NCBI GenBank assembly: GCA_023336205.1 | Contig: JALQCR010000038.1 | Coordinates: forward strand, 1-62,881 | Reading direction: 5' to 3' | DNA from: Pseudanabaena sp. Salubria-1 | Lineage (GTDB): Bacteria; Cyanobacteriota; Cyanobacteriia; Pseudanabaenales; Pseudanabaenaceae | DNA length: 62,881 nt | Shown: piece after piece, positions 26,533 through 34,334 of the stretch | How the letters are laid out: each line of letters begins with the position of its first letter | How positions within the stretch are numbered: position 1 is the first letter of the stretch | The notes under the pieces: generated by a model | The model's database searches: none | Told to the model about the DNA's origin: nothing | What the model saw: only the letters and a program-made list of their open reading frames with translations | Made by a program: the position numbers and the translations under genes

Positions 26533-26544
26533 TCTCCCCAGTAA

Positions 26545-26592
26545 CACAAAAAATGTAGGGGCAATTCATGAATTGCCCCTACATTTTTTGTG
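26545..26592. terminator. Perfect 48-bp palindrome between convergent genes
   Basis: 24-bp arms CACAAAAAATGTAGGGGCAA continuing to TTCA, with no loop, between the protease gene and thiO. The inner GTAGGGGCAATTC sequence is a common cyanobacterial intergenic repeat motif. Confidence 0.85.
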
Positions 26593-26596
26593 CTGT

Positions 26597-27631
26597 CTAT
26601 ACATCGTTAAAAAACGCTAGGCTTATGCCATCAACGATAAAATCTGTAATCAGCTTAGCTGTAATCGGGGCAAAGAGAATCCCATTACGATAGTGACCAG
26701 TCGCTAAAACTAGATTTTCATAATCGCTTGCTCCTAAAAGTGGAATCTCATTGGGAGCATGAGGACGAAATCCCCACCATGTCTCGATGATCGGCATATC
26801 GGCGATTGCAGGGTATACAGAAATGGCTCTGTTTAATAACTGGGCGATCCCTGCGGCAGTATTGCCCTGCGAGAAGCCATTATCTTCAACCGTTGCACCG
26901 ATCACAATCGTTCCATCTTGTCGCGGCACAATGTAGCAACTTGGCGCATAAATTACCTTTTGTAATTTGCGATCGCTATCAAATACTGAAAGCATTTGCC
27001 CTTTAATGGGCTTAATCGGCAAAGGCATTAGCGATCGCGTCCATGCACCTGTTGCGAGAACATAGCGATCGCTTTGCAATTTACCAGCGCTAGTGTCGAG
27101 ATGTGTCACCCGATTGCGATCTTGCCTAATTTGATAAACCGTGGTTCCTTCCAAAATCTTGATTGAGAGAGATCGAGCTGCCGTTAGTAATGCTTGCGTG
27201 AGTTTACGATTATTTACCTGTCCATCTGCTGGCAACCAGAGAGAGCCCAAAACAGATTGCCCTAAGCCAGATAGGCGCTTAAGAGATTCTTCACGACTGA
27301 CATATTGGGGATGCTCAGATATAACTTGGCGATCGCTTTCTTCTAAAACTGGCGCAATGATTCCACAACACCAATATCCACAGTCTTGTCCTGATAATCG
27401 CATTAAGTTCGCAATCCATTGTGGATACATTTCTCGGCTACGAATACCAAAATCTAAAAGATCTCCTTCTAGGCGTTCTGCTTCGGGTGCTAGCATTCCT
27501 GCTGCTGCCCATGTTGCCCCAAGTCCGCATAGATCGCGCTCAACTATAGTGACATTTGCGCCTTTTTGAGAAAGGGCGATCGCTGTTGATAAGCCGATAA
27601 TGCCACCACCAATCACTAAAACATCAGTCAT
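26597..27631 (-). CDS. thiO: Glycine oxidase ThiO
   Basis: A 344-residue FAD-dependent D-amino-acid/glycine oxidase that supplies dehydroglycine for the thiamine thiazole ring. FAD motif VIGGGIIGLSTAIALSQKG (about 5-23) and ERDLCGLGATWAAAGMLAPE follow the ThiO pattern; the C terminus GFRPHAPNEIPLLGAS and LATGHYRNGILFAP is characteristic. In several cyanobacteria thiO is fused to thiG; here it is alone. Confidence 0.92.
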   Translation of the reverse strand: MTDVLVIGGGIIGLSTAIALSQKGANVTIVERDLCGLGATWAAAGMLAPEAERLEGDLLDFGIRSREMYPQWIANLMRLSGQDCGYWCCGIIAPVLEESDRQVISEHPQYVSREESLKRLSGLGQSVLGSLWLPADGQVNNRKLTQALLTAARSLSIKILEGTTVYQIRQDRNRVTHLDTSAGKLQSDRYVLATGAWTRSLMPLPIKPIKGQMLSVFDSDRKLQKVIYAPSCYIVPRQDGTIVIGATVEDNGFSQGNTAAGIAQLLNRAISVYPAIADMPIIETWWGFRPHAPNEIPLLGASDYENLVLATGHYRNGILFAPITAKLITDFIVDGISLAFFNDV

Positions 27632-27682
27632 TCTATTTTGCCCAATTCAAATTGCTACAGCGCTTTGCGCTGAATTAAAGCC

Positions 27683-27731
27683 CAGATTTTTTTTAAGAGT
27701 GGAGCTAAGCTCCACTCTTAAAAAAAATCTG
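27683..27731. terminator. Perfect palindrome between two minus-strand genes
   Basis: 23-bp arms CAGATTTTTTTTAAGAGTGG continuing to AGC around TAA, just after the stop of the 27737-28396 gene. Confidence 0.85.
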
Positions 27732-27736
27732 AGAGT

Positions 27737-28396
27737 TTAGTCTTCAAGTTCACAACGAGTTGCCACTACAGCATAAAACGGATCGCTACTCGCCATGCCA
27801 AACATCGCTAAAAAAGGAGAACTAGGGGTTACATTTGCTACCAGTTCAGGACGGGTAAAGCCTTTGGGAACTGAGGCAAAATACTTAAATACTAATTTAG
27901 TGCGATCGCTTGCTTCAGCATCACGCCATGCTTGAATTGCTTTCTGATAAAACATTCGATTGGAGAAGCTAATAATCGCAATACCACCAACTTTCAAAAC
28001 GCGATGAATCTCTGCAAATATAGCTTCTGGATATTGCAAATACTGCACTGAGACTGTGTTCAATACTGCATCAAAGGATTGATCGTCAAAGGGTAATAAT
28101 TGCTGTTTATTGAGGTTTTGGACAAAGTAATGATTCAGCCGAGGGTTTCTAGCCAACTCTTCAGCATTTAGTCCATGTCCTTCAATATGGGCAAATTCCA
28201 TTTCTTCTGGCAAATGCGACACCCAGCTACTCATCAGATCGAGAATGCGTGTATTTGGCTGTAAGCGCTGACGATAAAGCTCTGTAAGTTGCTGAATAAA
28301 GCGATCGTCTACATGGGTGACAAAGCGCGGATAGTCATAGAACAGCGCATCATCAGAGTTATCAAGTTTTGTACGTTGTTCTGAAGCAAGTTGCAT
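27737..28396 (-). CDS. Methyltransferase-domain protein
   Basis: A 219-residue class I SAM methyltransferase, type 11 like. NTRILDLMSSWVSHLPEEM replaces the usual glycine-rich motif I with DLMSSW, a variation seen in a cyanobacterial/plant subgroup. Motif IV is FDAVLNTVSVQYLQYPEAIF and post-motif VLKVGGIAIISFSNRMFYQKAI. The weak motif I means SAM binding should be treated as probable only. Start at ATG 28396. Confidence 0.75.
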   Translation of the reverse strand: MQLASEQRTKLDNSDDALFYDYPRFVTHVDDRFIQQLTELYRQRLQPNTRILDLMSSWVSHLPEEMEFAHIEGHGLNAEELARNPRLNHYFVQNLNKQQLLPFDDQSFDAVLNTVSVQYLQYPEAIFAEIHRVLKVGGIAIISFSNRMFYQKAIQAWRDAEASDRTKLVFKYFASVPKGFTRPELVANVTPSSPFLAMFGMASSDPFYAVVATRCELED

Positions 28397-28455
28397 AGGT
28401 AGAGGTAGTTATTGCAAGAAATATTAATCCAATCATACTCAAATTTTAGGTGAGG

Positions 28456-28508
28456 CTAAAGAGGTAAGGATAAGTAGCGCTTTGCGCTACTTATCCTTAC
28501 CTCTTTAG
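28456..28508. repeat. Perfect 53-bp palindrome, AGCGC-TTT-GCGCT core
   Basis: 25-bp arms CTAAAGAGGTAAGGATAAGT continuing to AGCGC around TTT. It lies in the divergent gap between the methyltransferase and isiA, 150 bp before isiA and 30 bp upstream of the putative Fur box. Confidence 0.85.
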
Positions 28509-28537
28509 GATGATTAAGTTTTGTTAAGTTTTTAATG

Positions 28538-28556
28538 ATAGTAATTCTCAACAAAG
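28538..28556 (+). promoter_or_regulatory. Candidate Fur box upstream of isiA
   Basis: ATAGTAATTCTCAACAAAG matches 14 of 19 positions of the cyanobacterial Fur consensus AAATAAATTCTCAATAAAT, with the central AATTCTCAA core intact. It lies about 105 bp before the isiA start, where iron-dependent repression would be expected. Confidence 0.6.
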
Positions 28557-28660
28557 AATTATCTAGTAGGATAAACGAAGTAAATTTATTACAAGTAATT
28601 CCTATTAGCTGCAATTCAAATTGTGAACTTTTTAGTAACTTACTGTTTATCTAAATAGCT

Positions 28661-29692
28661 ATGCAAATCTCTGAAAATCCTAATGTAAAAACTGATTGGT
28701 GGGCTGGGAACGCTCGTTTTGCCGATCTGTCTGGTCTTTTTATTGTGGCTCATGTTGCTCAAGCCGCATTAATCGCTTTCTGGGCAGGGGCGTTTACCCT
28801 GTATGAAATCTCTTGGTATCGAGCTGATTTACCTATGGGTAGCCAAGGCTTGATTTTGCTGCCACATCTTGCTTCTTTAGGTATTGGTGTTGGTGAAGGT
28901 GGGAATATTATTGATAGTTATTCCTATTTTGTGATTGGCTCACTCCATCTTATTTCATCAGCAGTTTTGGCGGCGGGAGCATTGTTTCACCTCACAAAAA
29001 CCCCAGCCAGTCTCAAAGAGCTAAAGGGCTTTGCCAAAAATTTCCATTTTGAATGGACTGACTCGCGCAAATTAGGAATTATTTTGGGACATCATTTGCT
29101 GTTCTTAGGAGCAGGAGCATTATTGCTTGCCGCAAAAGCAAGGTACTTTGGTGGGCTTTATGACTCGACTATTCACGCTGTTAGGGTTGTGGCTGCGCCA
29201 ACTCTTGATCCATTGGTGATTTATGGCTATCAAACTCATTTTGCAAATGTAAATAGCTTAGAAGATCTTGTCGGCGGACATATTTATGTAGGAATTATGC
29301 TTTTGGCTGGTGGAGTTTGGCATATCGTGATGCCTCCTTTGGCTTGGGCGAAGAAAGTCTTGATTTTCTCTGGTGAGGCAATTCTCTCTTATTCATTAGG
29401 CGGTATCGCGCTAGCTGGTTTTGTTGCTTCTTACTTCTGCGCGGTGAATACTCTTGCCTATCCAGTGGAATTTTACGGCGAAATTTTGCAAGTGAAGCTC
29501 AGTGTTATGCCTTTCTATGCTGACACAGTGACATTACCCTTCGGAGCGCATACTCCGCGTTGCTGGCTAGCTAATGCTCATTTCATCTTGGCATTCTTCT
29601 TCTTGCAAGGACATTTGTATCACGCGCTCAAGGCGACTGGTTTTGATTTCAGCCGTGTGAGTCGTGCTCTAAACATGGCAGCTACGGAATAG
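28661..29692 (+). CDS. isiA: Iron-stress chlorophyll-binding protein IsiA (CP43')
   Basis: A 343-residue six-helix chlorophyll a antenna protein of the CP43/Pcb family, lacking the large lumenal loop of PsbC. It forms rings around photosystem I under iron limitation. Visible: NARFADLSGLFIVAHVAQAALIAFWAGAF (helix I with His), LGHHLLFLGAGAL, GHIYVGIMLLAGGVWHI and the C terminus GHLYHALKATGFDFSRV, with regularly spaced His ligands. Length equals typical IsiA. The neighbours (flavodoxin and iron uptake) support IsiA over Pcb. The stop is the first triplet region of a 65-bp palindrome. Confidence 0.95.
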   Translation: MQISENPNVKTDWWAGNARFADLSGLFIVAHVAQAALIAFWAGAFTLYEISWYRADLPMGSQGLILLPHLASLGIGVGEGGNIIDSYSYFVIGSLHLISSAVLAAGALFHLTKTPASLKELKGFAKNFHFEWTDSRKLGIILGHHLLFLGAGALLLAAKARYFGGLYDSTIHAVRVVAAPTLDPLVIYGYQTHFANVNSLEDLVGGHIYVGIMLLAGGVWHIVMPPLAWAKKVLIFSGEAILSYSLGGIALAGFVASYFCAVNTLAYPVEFYGEILQVKLSVMPFYADTVTLPFGAHTPRCWLANAHFILAFFFLQGHLYHALKATGFDFSRVSRALNMAATE

Positions 29693-29754
29693 AAAGCCAT
29701 ATTTCTATTGAAGGTTTGGCAAAGCCAAACCTTCAATAGAAATATGGCTTTCTA
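29690..29754. terminator. 65-bp perfect palindrome starting at the isiA stop codon
   Basis: 31-bp perfect arms around AAA, beginning TAGAAAGCCATATTTCTATT; the first TAG is the isiA stop (29690-29692). It is the longest stem in the window and should strongly terminate isiA transcripts or protect their 3' end. Confidence 0.9.
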
Positions 29755-29776
29755 AAAAATATTAGAGAACAAAATC

Positions 29777-29866
29777 ATGGCGATGTTTCTTGGAAGTTTG
29801 TTAACGATCGCATCAATAACTTATCTGGCAAACTTTTGGTTGCTGATGGCACTAATACATAGATAG
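29777..29866 (+). CDS. Candidate 29-residue hydrophobic peptide
   Basis: ATG 29777 to TAG 29866 encodes MAMFLGSLLTIASITYLANF followed by WLLMALIHR: one membrane helix with a charged C terminus, the size of small photosystem subunits. It lies between the isiA palindrome and the Crp-family gene. The Shine-Dalgarno (AGAGAA) is weak, and no similar family is recognised. It could also be a chance reading frame. Confidence 0.4.
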   Translation: MAMFLGSLLTIASITYLANFWLLMALIHR

Positions 29867-29880
29867 AAGAGGTTTAAGTG

Positions 29881-30534
29881 ATGAATTCCACATTAGTCAA
29901 ATTAGCTGATAACCATTTATCAATTCCACTTGCACCACCAAAAGTTTTACATCTGCTCAATCCCAGCCTCAAAAGCTATTACTTTAAGCGTTATGAATAT
30001 ATTCCGCCTCGCAGTGACGTGTTGTGGCGCATTAAAACTGGAATTGTGCGGACGATGACTTGGGATGAGGACGGAAACCAGATTGTCTTGGGATTATGGA
30101 ATGAAGGCGATATTGTCGGTAGTCTCATGTCAACTCTTGAACCTTATCAGATTCAATGTCTAAATGATGTTGAGGTGGAAATCTTGCCATCGATTTTATG
30201 GGAACAAGCTTCTACAGCAATTATTACCCATTGCCAACAGACACAACAATTGCTGAGTATCGCTCATTGTCGGACTATCGATCTGAAGCTTAAGAAGTTT
30301 TTGGCTTGGTTGTCTGACAAGTTTGGTCAACCTTGCGATCGCGGTATTTTAATTGACCTCAAGCTCACTCATCAAGATATTGCCGACACAATTGGCTCGA
30401 CTAGAGTGACCATGACGCGATCGCTCAATCAACTGCGGGTTCAAGGTTTACTCAGTTGGGAAAATCATTATTTGACATTGCATCAAAATTTCCCTGAAAG
30501 ATCATTTCCATCTTTGAAAGAATCACTAATCTAA
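29881..30534 (+). CDS. Crp/Fnr-family transcriptional regulator
   Basis: About 217 residues: an N-terminal cyclic-nucleotide-binding-like beta roll (about 30-110; YEYIPPRSDVLWRIKTGIVRT, LGLWNEGDIVG) and a C-terminal winged helix (about 145-200; LKLTHQDIADTIGSTRVTMTRSLNQL). It lacks Fnr cysteines and a clear cAMP-binding RS motif, so the effector is unknown. Start ATG 29881 has AGAGG nine bases upstream; a GTG three bases earlier is the alternative. Its place between isiA and flavodoxin suggests it responds to iron or redox stress. Confidence 0.88.
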   Translation: MNSTLVKLADNHLSIPLAPPKVLHLLNPSLKSYYFKRYEYIPPRSDVLWRIKTGIVRTMTWDEDGNQIVLGLWNEGDIVGSLMSTLEPYQIQCLNDVEVEILPSILWEQASTAIITHCQQTQQLLSIAHCRTIDLKLKKFLAWLSDKFGQPCDRGILIDLKLTHQDIADTIGSTRVTMTRSLNQLRVQGLLSWENHYLTLHQNFPERSFPSLKESLI

Positions 30535-30579
30535 TTTCTCAACATTTACTAATTATTCTAAACAAGGAAGAATATAATT

Positions 30580-31065
30580 ATGGCTAAGATTGGCTTGTTT
30601 TTTGGGACTCAGACTGGAAATACTGAGAGTGCGGCTGAAGAAATCCAGAAAATATTTGGCGCTGGAGTTGTGGAATTGCATGATGTGGCGAGAGCCGATG
30701 CTAGTGATTTGACAGGCTATGATTGCCTAATTATTGGTTGCCCGACTTGGAATATTGGTGAGTTACAGTCGGATTGGGAAGGTTTATACGCTGAACTCGA
30801 TGATGTTGATTTTTCTGGGAAGAAAGTTGCTTATTTCGGTTGTGGCGATCAGATTGGCTATTCGGATAATTTCTTAGATGCGATCGGTATTCTCGAAGAG
30901 AAGATTACAGAACGTGGAGGCAAGACGGTTGGCTATTGGTCTACAGAAGGTTATGAGTTCGATGAGTCGAAGGCAGTCCGCAATGGCAAATTTGTCGGAT
31001 TGGCTTTAGATGATACTAATCAATCGGATTTGACCGAACAGCGTCTCAAAAAGTGGGTTACCTGA
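30580..31065 (+). CDS. isiB: Flavodoxin, C terminus cut by an insertion sequence
   Basis: A 161-residue long-chain flavodoxin that replaces ferredoxin under iron starvation. FMN phosphate loop GTQTGNTES (about 8-16), isoalloxazine loops CPTWNIGELQSDW and FGCGDQIGYSDNF. The normal C-terminal helix is missing: the frame ends KKWVT then a TGA contributed by the insertion sequence (31062-32319). Removing the element and one TTAC copy restores the frame at 32322-32351, adding LLKSEFGV and a stop (169 residues). The C-terminal helix matters for flavodoxin folding, so activity may be impaired; that is inference. Confidence 0.93.
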   Translation: MAKIGLFFGTQTGNTESAAEEIQKIFGAGVVELHDVARADASDLTGYDCLIIGCPTWNIGELQSDWEGLYAELDDVDFSGKKVAYFGCGDQIGYSDNFLDAIGILEEKITERGGKTVGYWSTEGYEFDESKAVRNGKFVGLALDDTNQSDLTEQRLKKWVT

Positions 31066-32319
31066 GATCTTGCACCATTCAAGAAAAGGGGTTGCAGAAA
31101 GAGCAGAAATGTGAAAAAAAGGGCGTAGTAGTAAATTAAATAACGAGCATGGAAAGCATCGTTAAGCACGCCCAAGGGCTAGTGTATAGTCTTCTGTGTT
31201 TGATGCCAAGTGTGTATCAAACAGCAAGTCTCAATGCAATACTAGGACTATTTCTCGAAGCACAAAGGCATCCTTATCCAGAACATACACAGATAAAATC
31301 AGCGAGTGCACTCAGCCGATTTCTCAATCACTATAACTGGTCAACGAGAGCAGTAATTCGGTCAACACGGCAGGCTATTTTGGGACAAATCGCCAAGCAT
31401 CGCCCATCGAAACAAGTGCCATTAAAGATACTGATAGACTTGACTACCCTAGAAAAAAGCGGCAAGTTTTTACATTTGAGCAATCCCACCCAAAACGAAC
31501 CAGACCCATGGGTGAGAATACTAAACGGAAAGCGAGGACTACATCTGGTTGTACTGTATCTGGTCTATGGAGAGTGGCGCGTACCATGGAGTTTTAGAGT
31601 ATGGCGCGGCAAAGGATACCCCAGTCCCTCTGACTTAGCTTGTAAGTTATTGGGGACAGTACCCAAGCAACTAACCCAAGGCAAGACTGTGATTGTCCTT
31701 GCTGATACTGAGTTTAGTACGGTGAAGTTTTTCAATACTGTCCGCGCCAAGACTTGGCGCATCGTTGTCGGTGTACGCAACAATCGTAAACTTCAAGATG
31801 GCCGTACAGTCAAACAACTTTATCGTCATGGCAAACGTGGACAACAAATTTTGCTAGAAGGGCTAACTCAGCCTTTGACGATCTCTTGGTTTTGGCTCAA
31901 AAGAGCTGATAGTAAACGGGAGTTACGCTTTGTTGTCTCTTCTCATCCTTATTCTGGTGCTTATCTGGTGATGTTAGGTCGTAAGCGTTGGGCGATTGAG
32001 GGATTCTTCAAAACCATCAAACATCGCTTTGGTTTGCATTGTTTTGGGCAATCTACAAAACTTGGTGTTTATCGTTGGCTTATCCTCTCTCTGCTTGCTT
32101 ATCTTTTGGCCCATTGGATTGATCAATGGTCGAGTCCTCCTGTCTTGGACTGGAAAGCTACCTGTGATTTGACACTTTCCGTTTTATTTCCTTCTGTCCT
32201 TTGGTTGAAACTTCTTAGGTATCTCCAAATTAGTGCCGATATTGCTGCTCGTCATGGGTTTGAAATTATTCTCAAACCCATTCCTACTTAACTCTTTCAG
32301 GAATGGTGCAAGATCTCAG
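31062..32319. mobile_element. Complete insertion sequence in the flavodoxin gene
   Basis: A 1258-bp element with 19-bp terminal inverted repeats CTGAGATCTTGCACCATTC and a 4-bp target duplication TTAC (31058-31061 and 32320-32323). It carries one transposase gene. Both ends and the flanking gene halves are intact, so the insertion is simple and probably recent. Confidence 0.92.
31149..32291 (+). CDS. DDE transposase (IS4-type fold)
   Basis: A 380-residue transposase of an IS4/IS5-like DDE group. ILIDLTTLEKSGKF holds the first Asp, VIVLADTEFSTVKFF the second and RWAIEGFFKTIKHRFGLH the Glu with the YREK-like helix. It fills most of the element. It is read in the same direction as flavodoxin and the uptake genes. 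The exact IS family needs a database comparison. Confidence 0.88.
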   Translation: MESIVKHAQGLVYSLLCLMPSVYQTASLNAILGLFLEAQRHPYPEHTQIKSASALSRFLNHYNWSTRAVIRSTRQAILGQIAKHRPSKQVPLKILIDLTTLEKSGKFLHLSNPTQNEPDPWVRILNGKRGLHLVVLYLVYGEWRVPWSFRVWRGKGYPSPSDLACKLLGTVPKQLTQGKTVIVLADTEFSTVKFFNTVRAKTWRIVVGVRNNRKLQDGRTVKQLYRHGKRGQQILLEGLTQPLTISWFWLKRADSKRELRFVVSSHPYSGAYLVMLGRKRWAIEGFFKTIKHRFGLHCFGQSTKLGVYRWLILSLLAYLLAHWIDQWSSPPVLDWKATCDLTLSVLFPSVLWLKLLRYLQISADIAARHGFEIILKPIPT

Positions 32320-32321
32320 TT

Positions 32322-32351
32322 ACGCTACTAAAATCTGAGTTTGGCGTTTAG
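32322..32351 (+). pseudogene. isiB: Detached flavodoxin C-terminal codons
   Basis: Read in the flavodoxin frame after the target duplication, ACG CTA CTA AAA TCT GAG TTT GGC GTT TAG gives TLLKSEFGV and a stop, matching the conserved flavodoxin C-terminal helix (LKSEFG). It is separated from its gene by the insertion sequence. Confidence 0.9.
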
Positions 32352-32381
32352 GGACTAGATTTATTAGGTTAAGTTAGGTTG

Positions 32382-33398
32382 ATGACAGTTCAGAAATTTA
32401 AGTTTAATCATTTGCTTTTGCGCGATCGCTTTCTACCAACTTTAGTTTTATTAACGATGGGCTTGCTATTCACTATGGCAATTTCTCTATGTCAAGGAGC
32501 TGTGCCGCTTAGCTGGAATGATCTCTGGCAAGCGCTATGGCATCAAGGCGAATCGATTAATCAAACAATCATTTGGGAATTGCGATTACCGCGCATTATT
32601 GCAGCAATGGTAGTCGGTGCGGCGCTAGGAATGTCTGGTGCATTGCTGCAAGGAATGTTGCGAAATGGACTAGCCGATCCCTTTGTGCTGGGCATTTCCG
32701 CTGGCGCGGGACTTGTGGCGATCGCAATGATTACCCTTGGTGTAGTGCAGACTTTGGTTCCTGTAGGTGCATGGTTCGGCGCGATCGCCACGGCAATCCT
32801 CGTTTATACACTTGGCTACTTAGGCGGTGGACTATCCGTTGAGCGCTTGATTTTGGCAGGTGTAGCGATTAGTTCTATGTTTGGTGCAATCCAAACAACA
32901 TTACTATTACTTGCTGATGATGGCAGGATTCAGTCGGCTCTAAATTGGCTGATTGGTAGCCTGAATGGGCGCGGATGGGCTGAGGTGAATAATGTTGGGC
33001 CTTATGTTGGCATGGCGCTAATTGCAGGTTGTTTATTAGCGCGTCCACTCAATCTGCTTAATCTCGGTGACGATATGGCATCAGGATTGGGAACTTCCCT
33101 TGTGCGATCGCGTTTAGCGATCGGAGCAGTGGCGAGTTTACTAGCAGCAAGCGCTGTCAGCATGGCGGGACTAATTGGCTTTGTCGGCTTGGTTGTGCCG
33201 CATGGAGTGCGCTTGCTAGTAGGTTCTGATTACCGATGGATTTTGCCATGTTCTGCGATCGGCGGTGCTTGGGTGCTAACTCTTGCAGATTTGCTGTCGC
33301 GATTAGGAACGGTGGAATTGCCTGTGGGTGCAGTTACTGCGTTGCTTGGTTCACCGCTATTTATCTGGTTGCTCTATCGACGCGGCAAGAGAGGTTGA
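32382..33398 (+). CDS. FecCD/BtuC-type ABC transporter permease
   Basis: A 338-residue inner-membrane permease for siderophore, heme or cobalamin import. Family motifs: RLPRIIAAMVVGAALGMSGALLQGMLRNGLADPFVLGISAGAG near the N terminus, and VGLVVPHGVRLLVGSDYRW in the C-terminal coupling loop. About ten helices. ATG 32382 chosen; TTG 32379 precedes it directly. It lies about 60 bp after the insertion sequence, so any read-through from isiB now passes through the element. Confidence 0.9.
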   Translation: MTVQKFKFNHLLLRDRFLPTLVLLTMGLLFTMAISLCQGAVPLSWNDLWQALWHQGESINQTIIWELRLPRIIAAMVVGAALGMSGALLQGMLRNGLADPFVLGISAGAGLVAIAMITLGVVQTLVPVGAWFGAIATAILVYTLGYLGGGLSVERLILAGVAISSMFGAIQTTLLLLADDGRIQSALNWLIGSLNGRGWAEVNNVGPYVGMALIAGCLLARPLNLLNLGDDMASGLGTSLVRSRLAIGAVASLLAASAVSMAGLIGFVGLVVPHGVRLLVGSDYRWILPCSAIGGAWVLTLADLLSRLGTVELPVGAVTALLGSPLFIWLLYRRGKRG

Positions 33399-33400
33399 AA

Positions 33401-34261
33401 ATGGATAATTATGATCTTTCTAATGCAATTCCTGATGCGTTATTAGAAGCAAAACATCTATTTGGTGGCTATAGCAAACAGGCGATCGTCAAGGATGTAT
33501 CGCTCTCTGTACATAAAGGAGAATGGCTAAGCCTAGTTGGCGCAAATGGTTCAGGGAAATCAACTTTACTGCGGCTATTTAGTCGTATTCTATCGCCACA
33601 AACTGGCACGGTTTTACTGGATGGTAAATCGATTCATCAACAATCTGCACACTTGGTGGCGCGTCAGTTAGCAATTTTGCCGCAGCAACAGACGATTCCA
33701 TCAGGGTTAACGGTGCGACAACTGGTGAGTCTCGGACGCACTCCCCACCAACCTTGGTGGCAATGGGATCTGAGTTTAGAAGATTGCGAAATGGTGGAGA
33801 CTGCGATCGCGCAAACCCAGTTAACTGAGTTTAGCGATCGCCCTGTGGATCAGCTTTCGGGTGGTGAGCGTCAAAGGGCTTTTTTAGCTTTGACCTTAGC
33901 GCAAGATCCACAAGTTCTATTACTAGATGAGCCAACTACATTTTTGGATTTGCATCACCAGTTAGAGCTATTGGAACTTTTGAAAACACTCAATCATGAG
34001 CGTCAATTGTCGATTATTACGGTGCTGCATGATATTAATTTGGCGGTGCGTTATAGCGATCGCCTTGCGATGCTGAAGAAAGGAGAGATTGTGGCGATCG
34101 GTACTCCTGAACAAGCGATCACGCCTGAAAATCTACGTCAAGTCTTTGATGTGGAAGCGTTGACAATCATCACTCCTGTGGGTTTACAGATTTGCCTGCT
34201 GTCGCCATCACATACTTTAGTCAGGAGTCGCGATCCTACAACTAGCGGAGTAGATCTTTAA
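33401..34261 (+). CDS. FecE/HmuV-type ABC transporter ATPase
   Basis: A 286-residue ATPase. Walker A GANGSGKST, LSGGERQRAFLALTLAQDP signature, Walker B VLLLDEPTTFLDLHHQ and H-loop VLHDINLAVRYSD. The DLHHQ after Walker B is typical of iron-siderophore/heme ATPases. ATG 33401 lies 2 bp after the permease stop; the frame is open further upstream only because it overlaps the permease. Confidence 0.9.
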   Translation: MDNYDLSNAIPDALLEAKHLFGGYSKQAIVKDVSLSVHKGEWLSLVGANGSGKSTLLRLFSRILSPQTGTVLLDGKSIHQQSAHLVARQLAILPQQQTIPSGLTVRQLVSLGRTPHQPWWQWDLSLEDCEMVETAIAQTQLTEFSDRPVDQLSGGERQRAFLALTLAQDPQVLLLDEPTTFLDLHHQLELLELLKTLNHERQLSIITVLHDINLAVRYSDRLAMLKKGEIVAIGTPEQAITPENLRQVFDVEALTIITPVGLQICLLSPSHTLVRSRDPTTSGVDL

Positions 34262-34276
34262 ACTTAGACCAGAAAA

Positions 34277-34300
34277 AAGGGCAAGCGCCAACTTGCCCTC
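34277..34300 (+). terminator. Small hairpin before the TonB receptor gene
   Basis: Arms AGGGCAAG and CTTGCCCT around CGCCAA, in the 73-bp gap between the ATPase and receptor genes. It may reduce read-through. Confidence 0.45.
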
Positions 34301-34334
34301 GACTTATCGACATCAAATCGACATCAAACATCAT

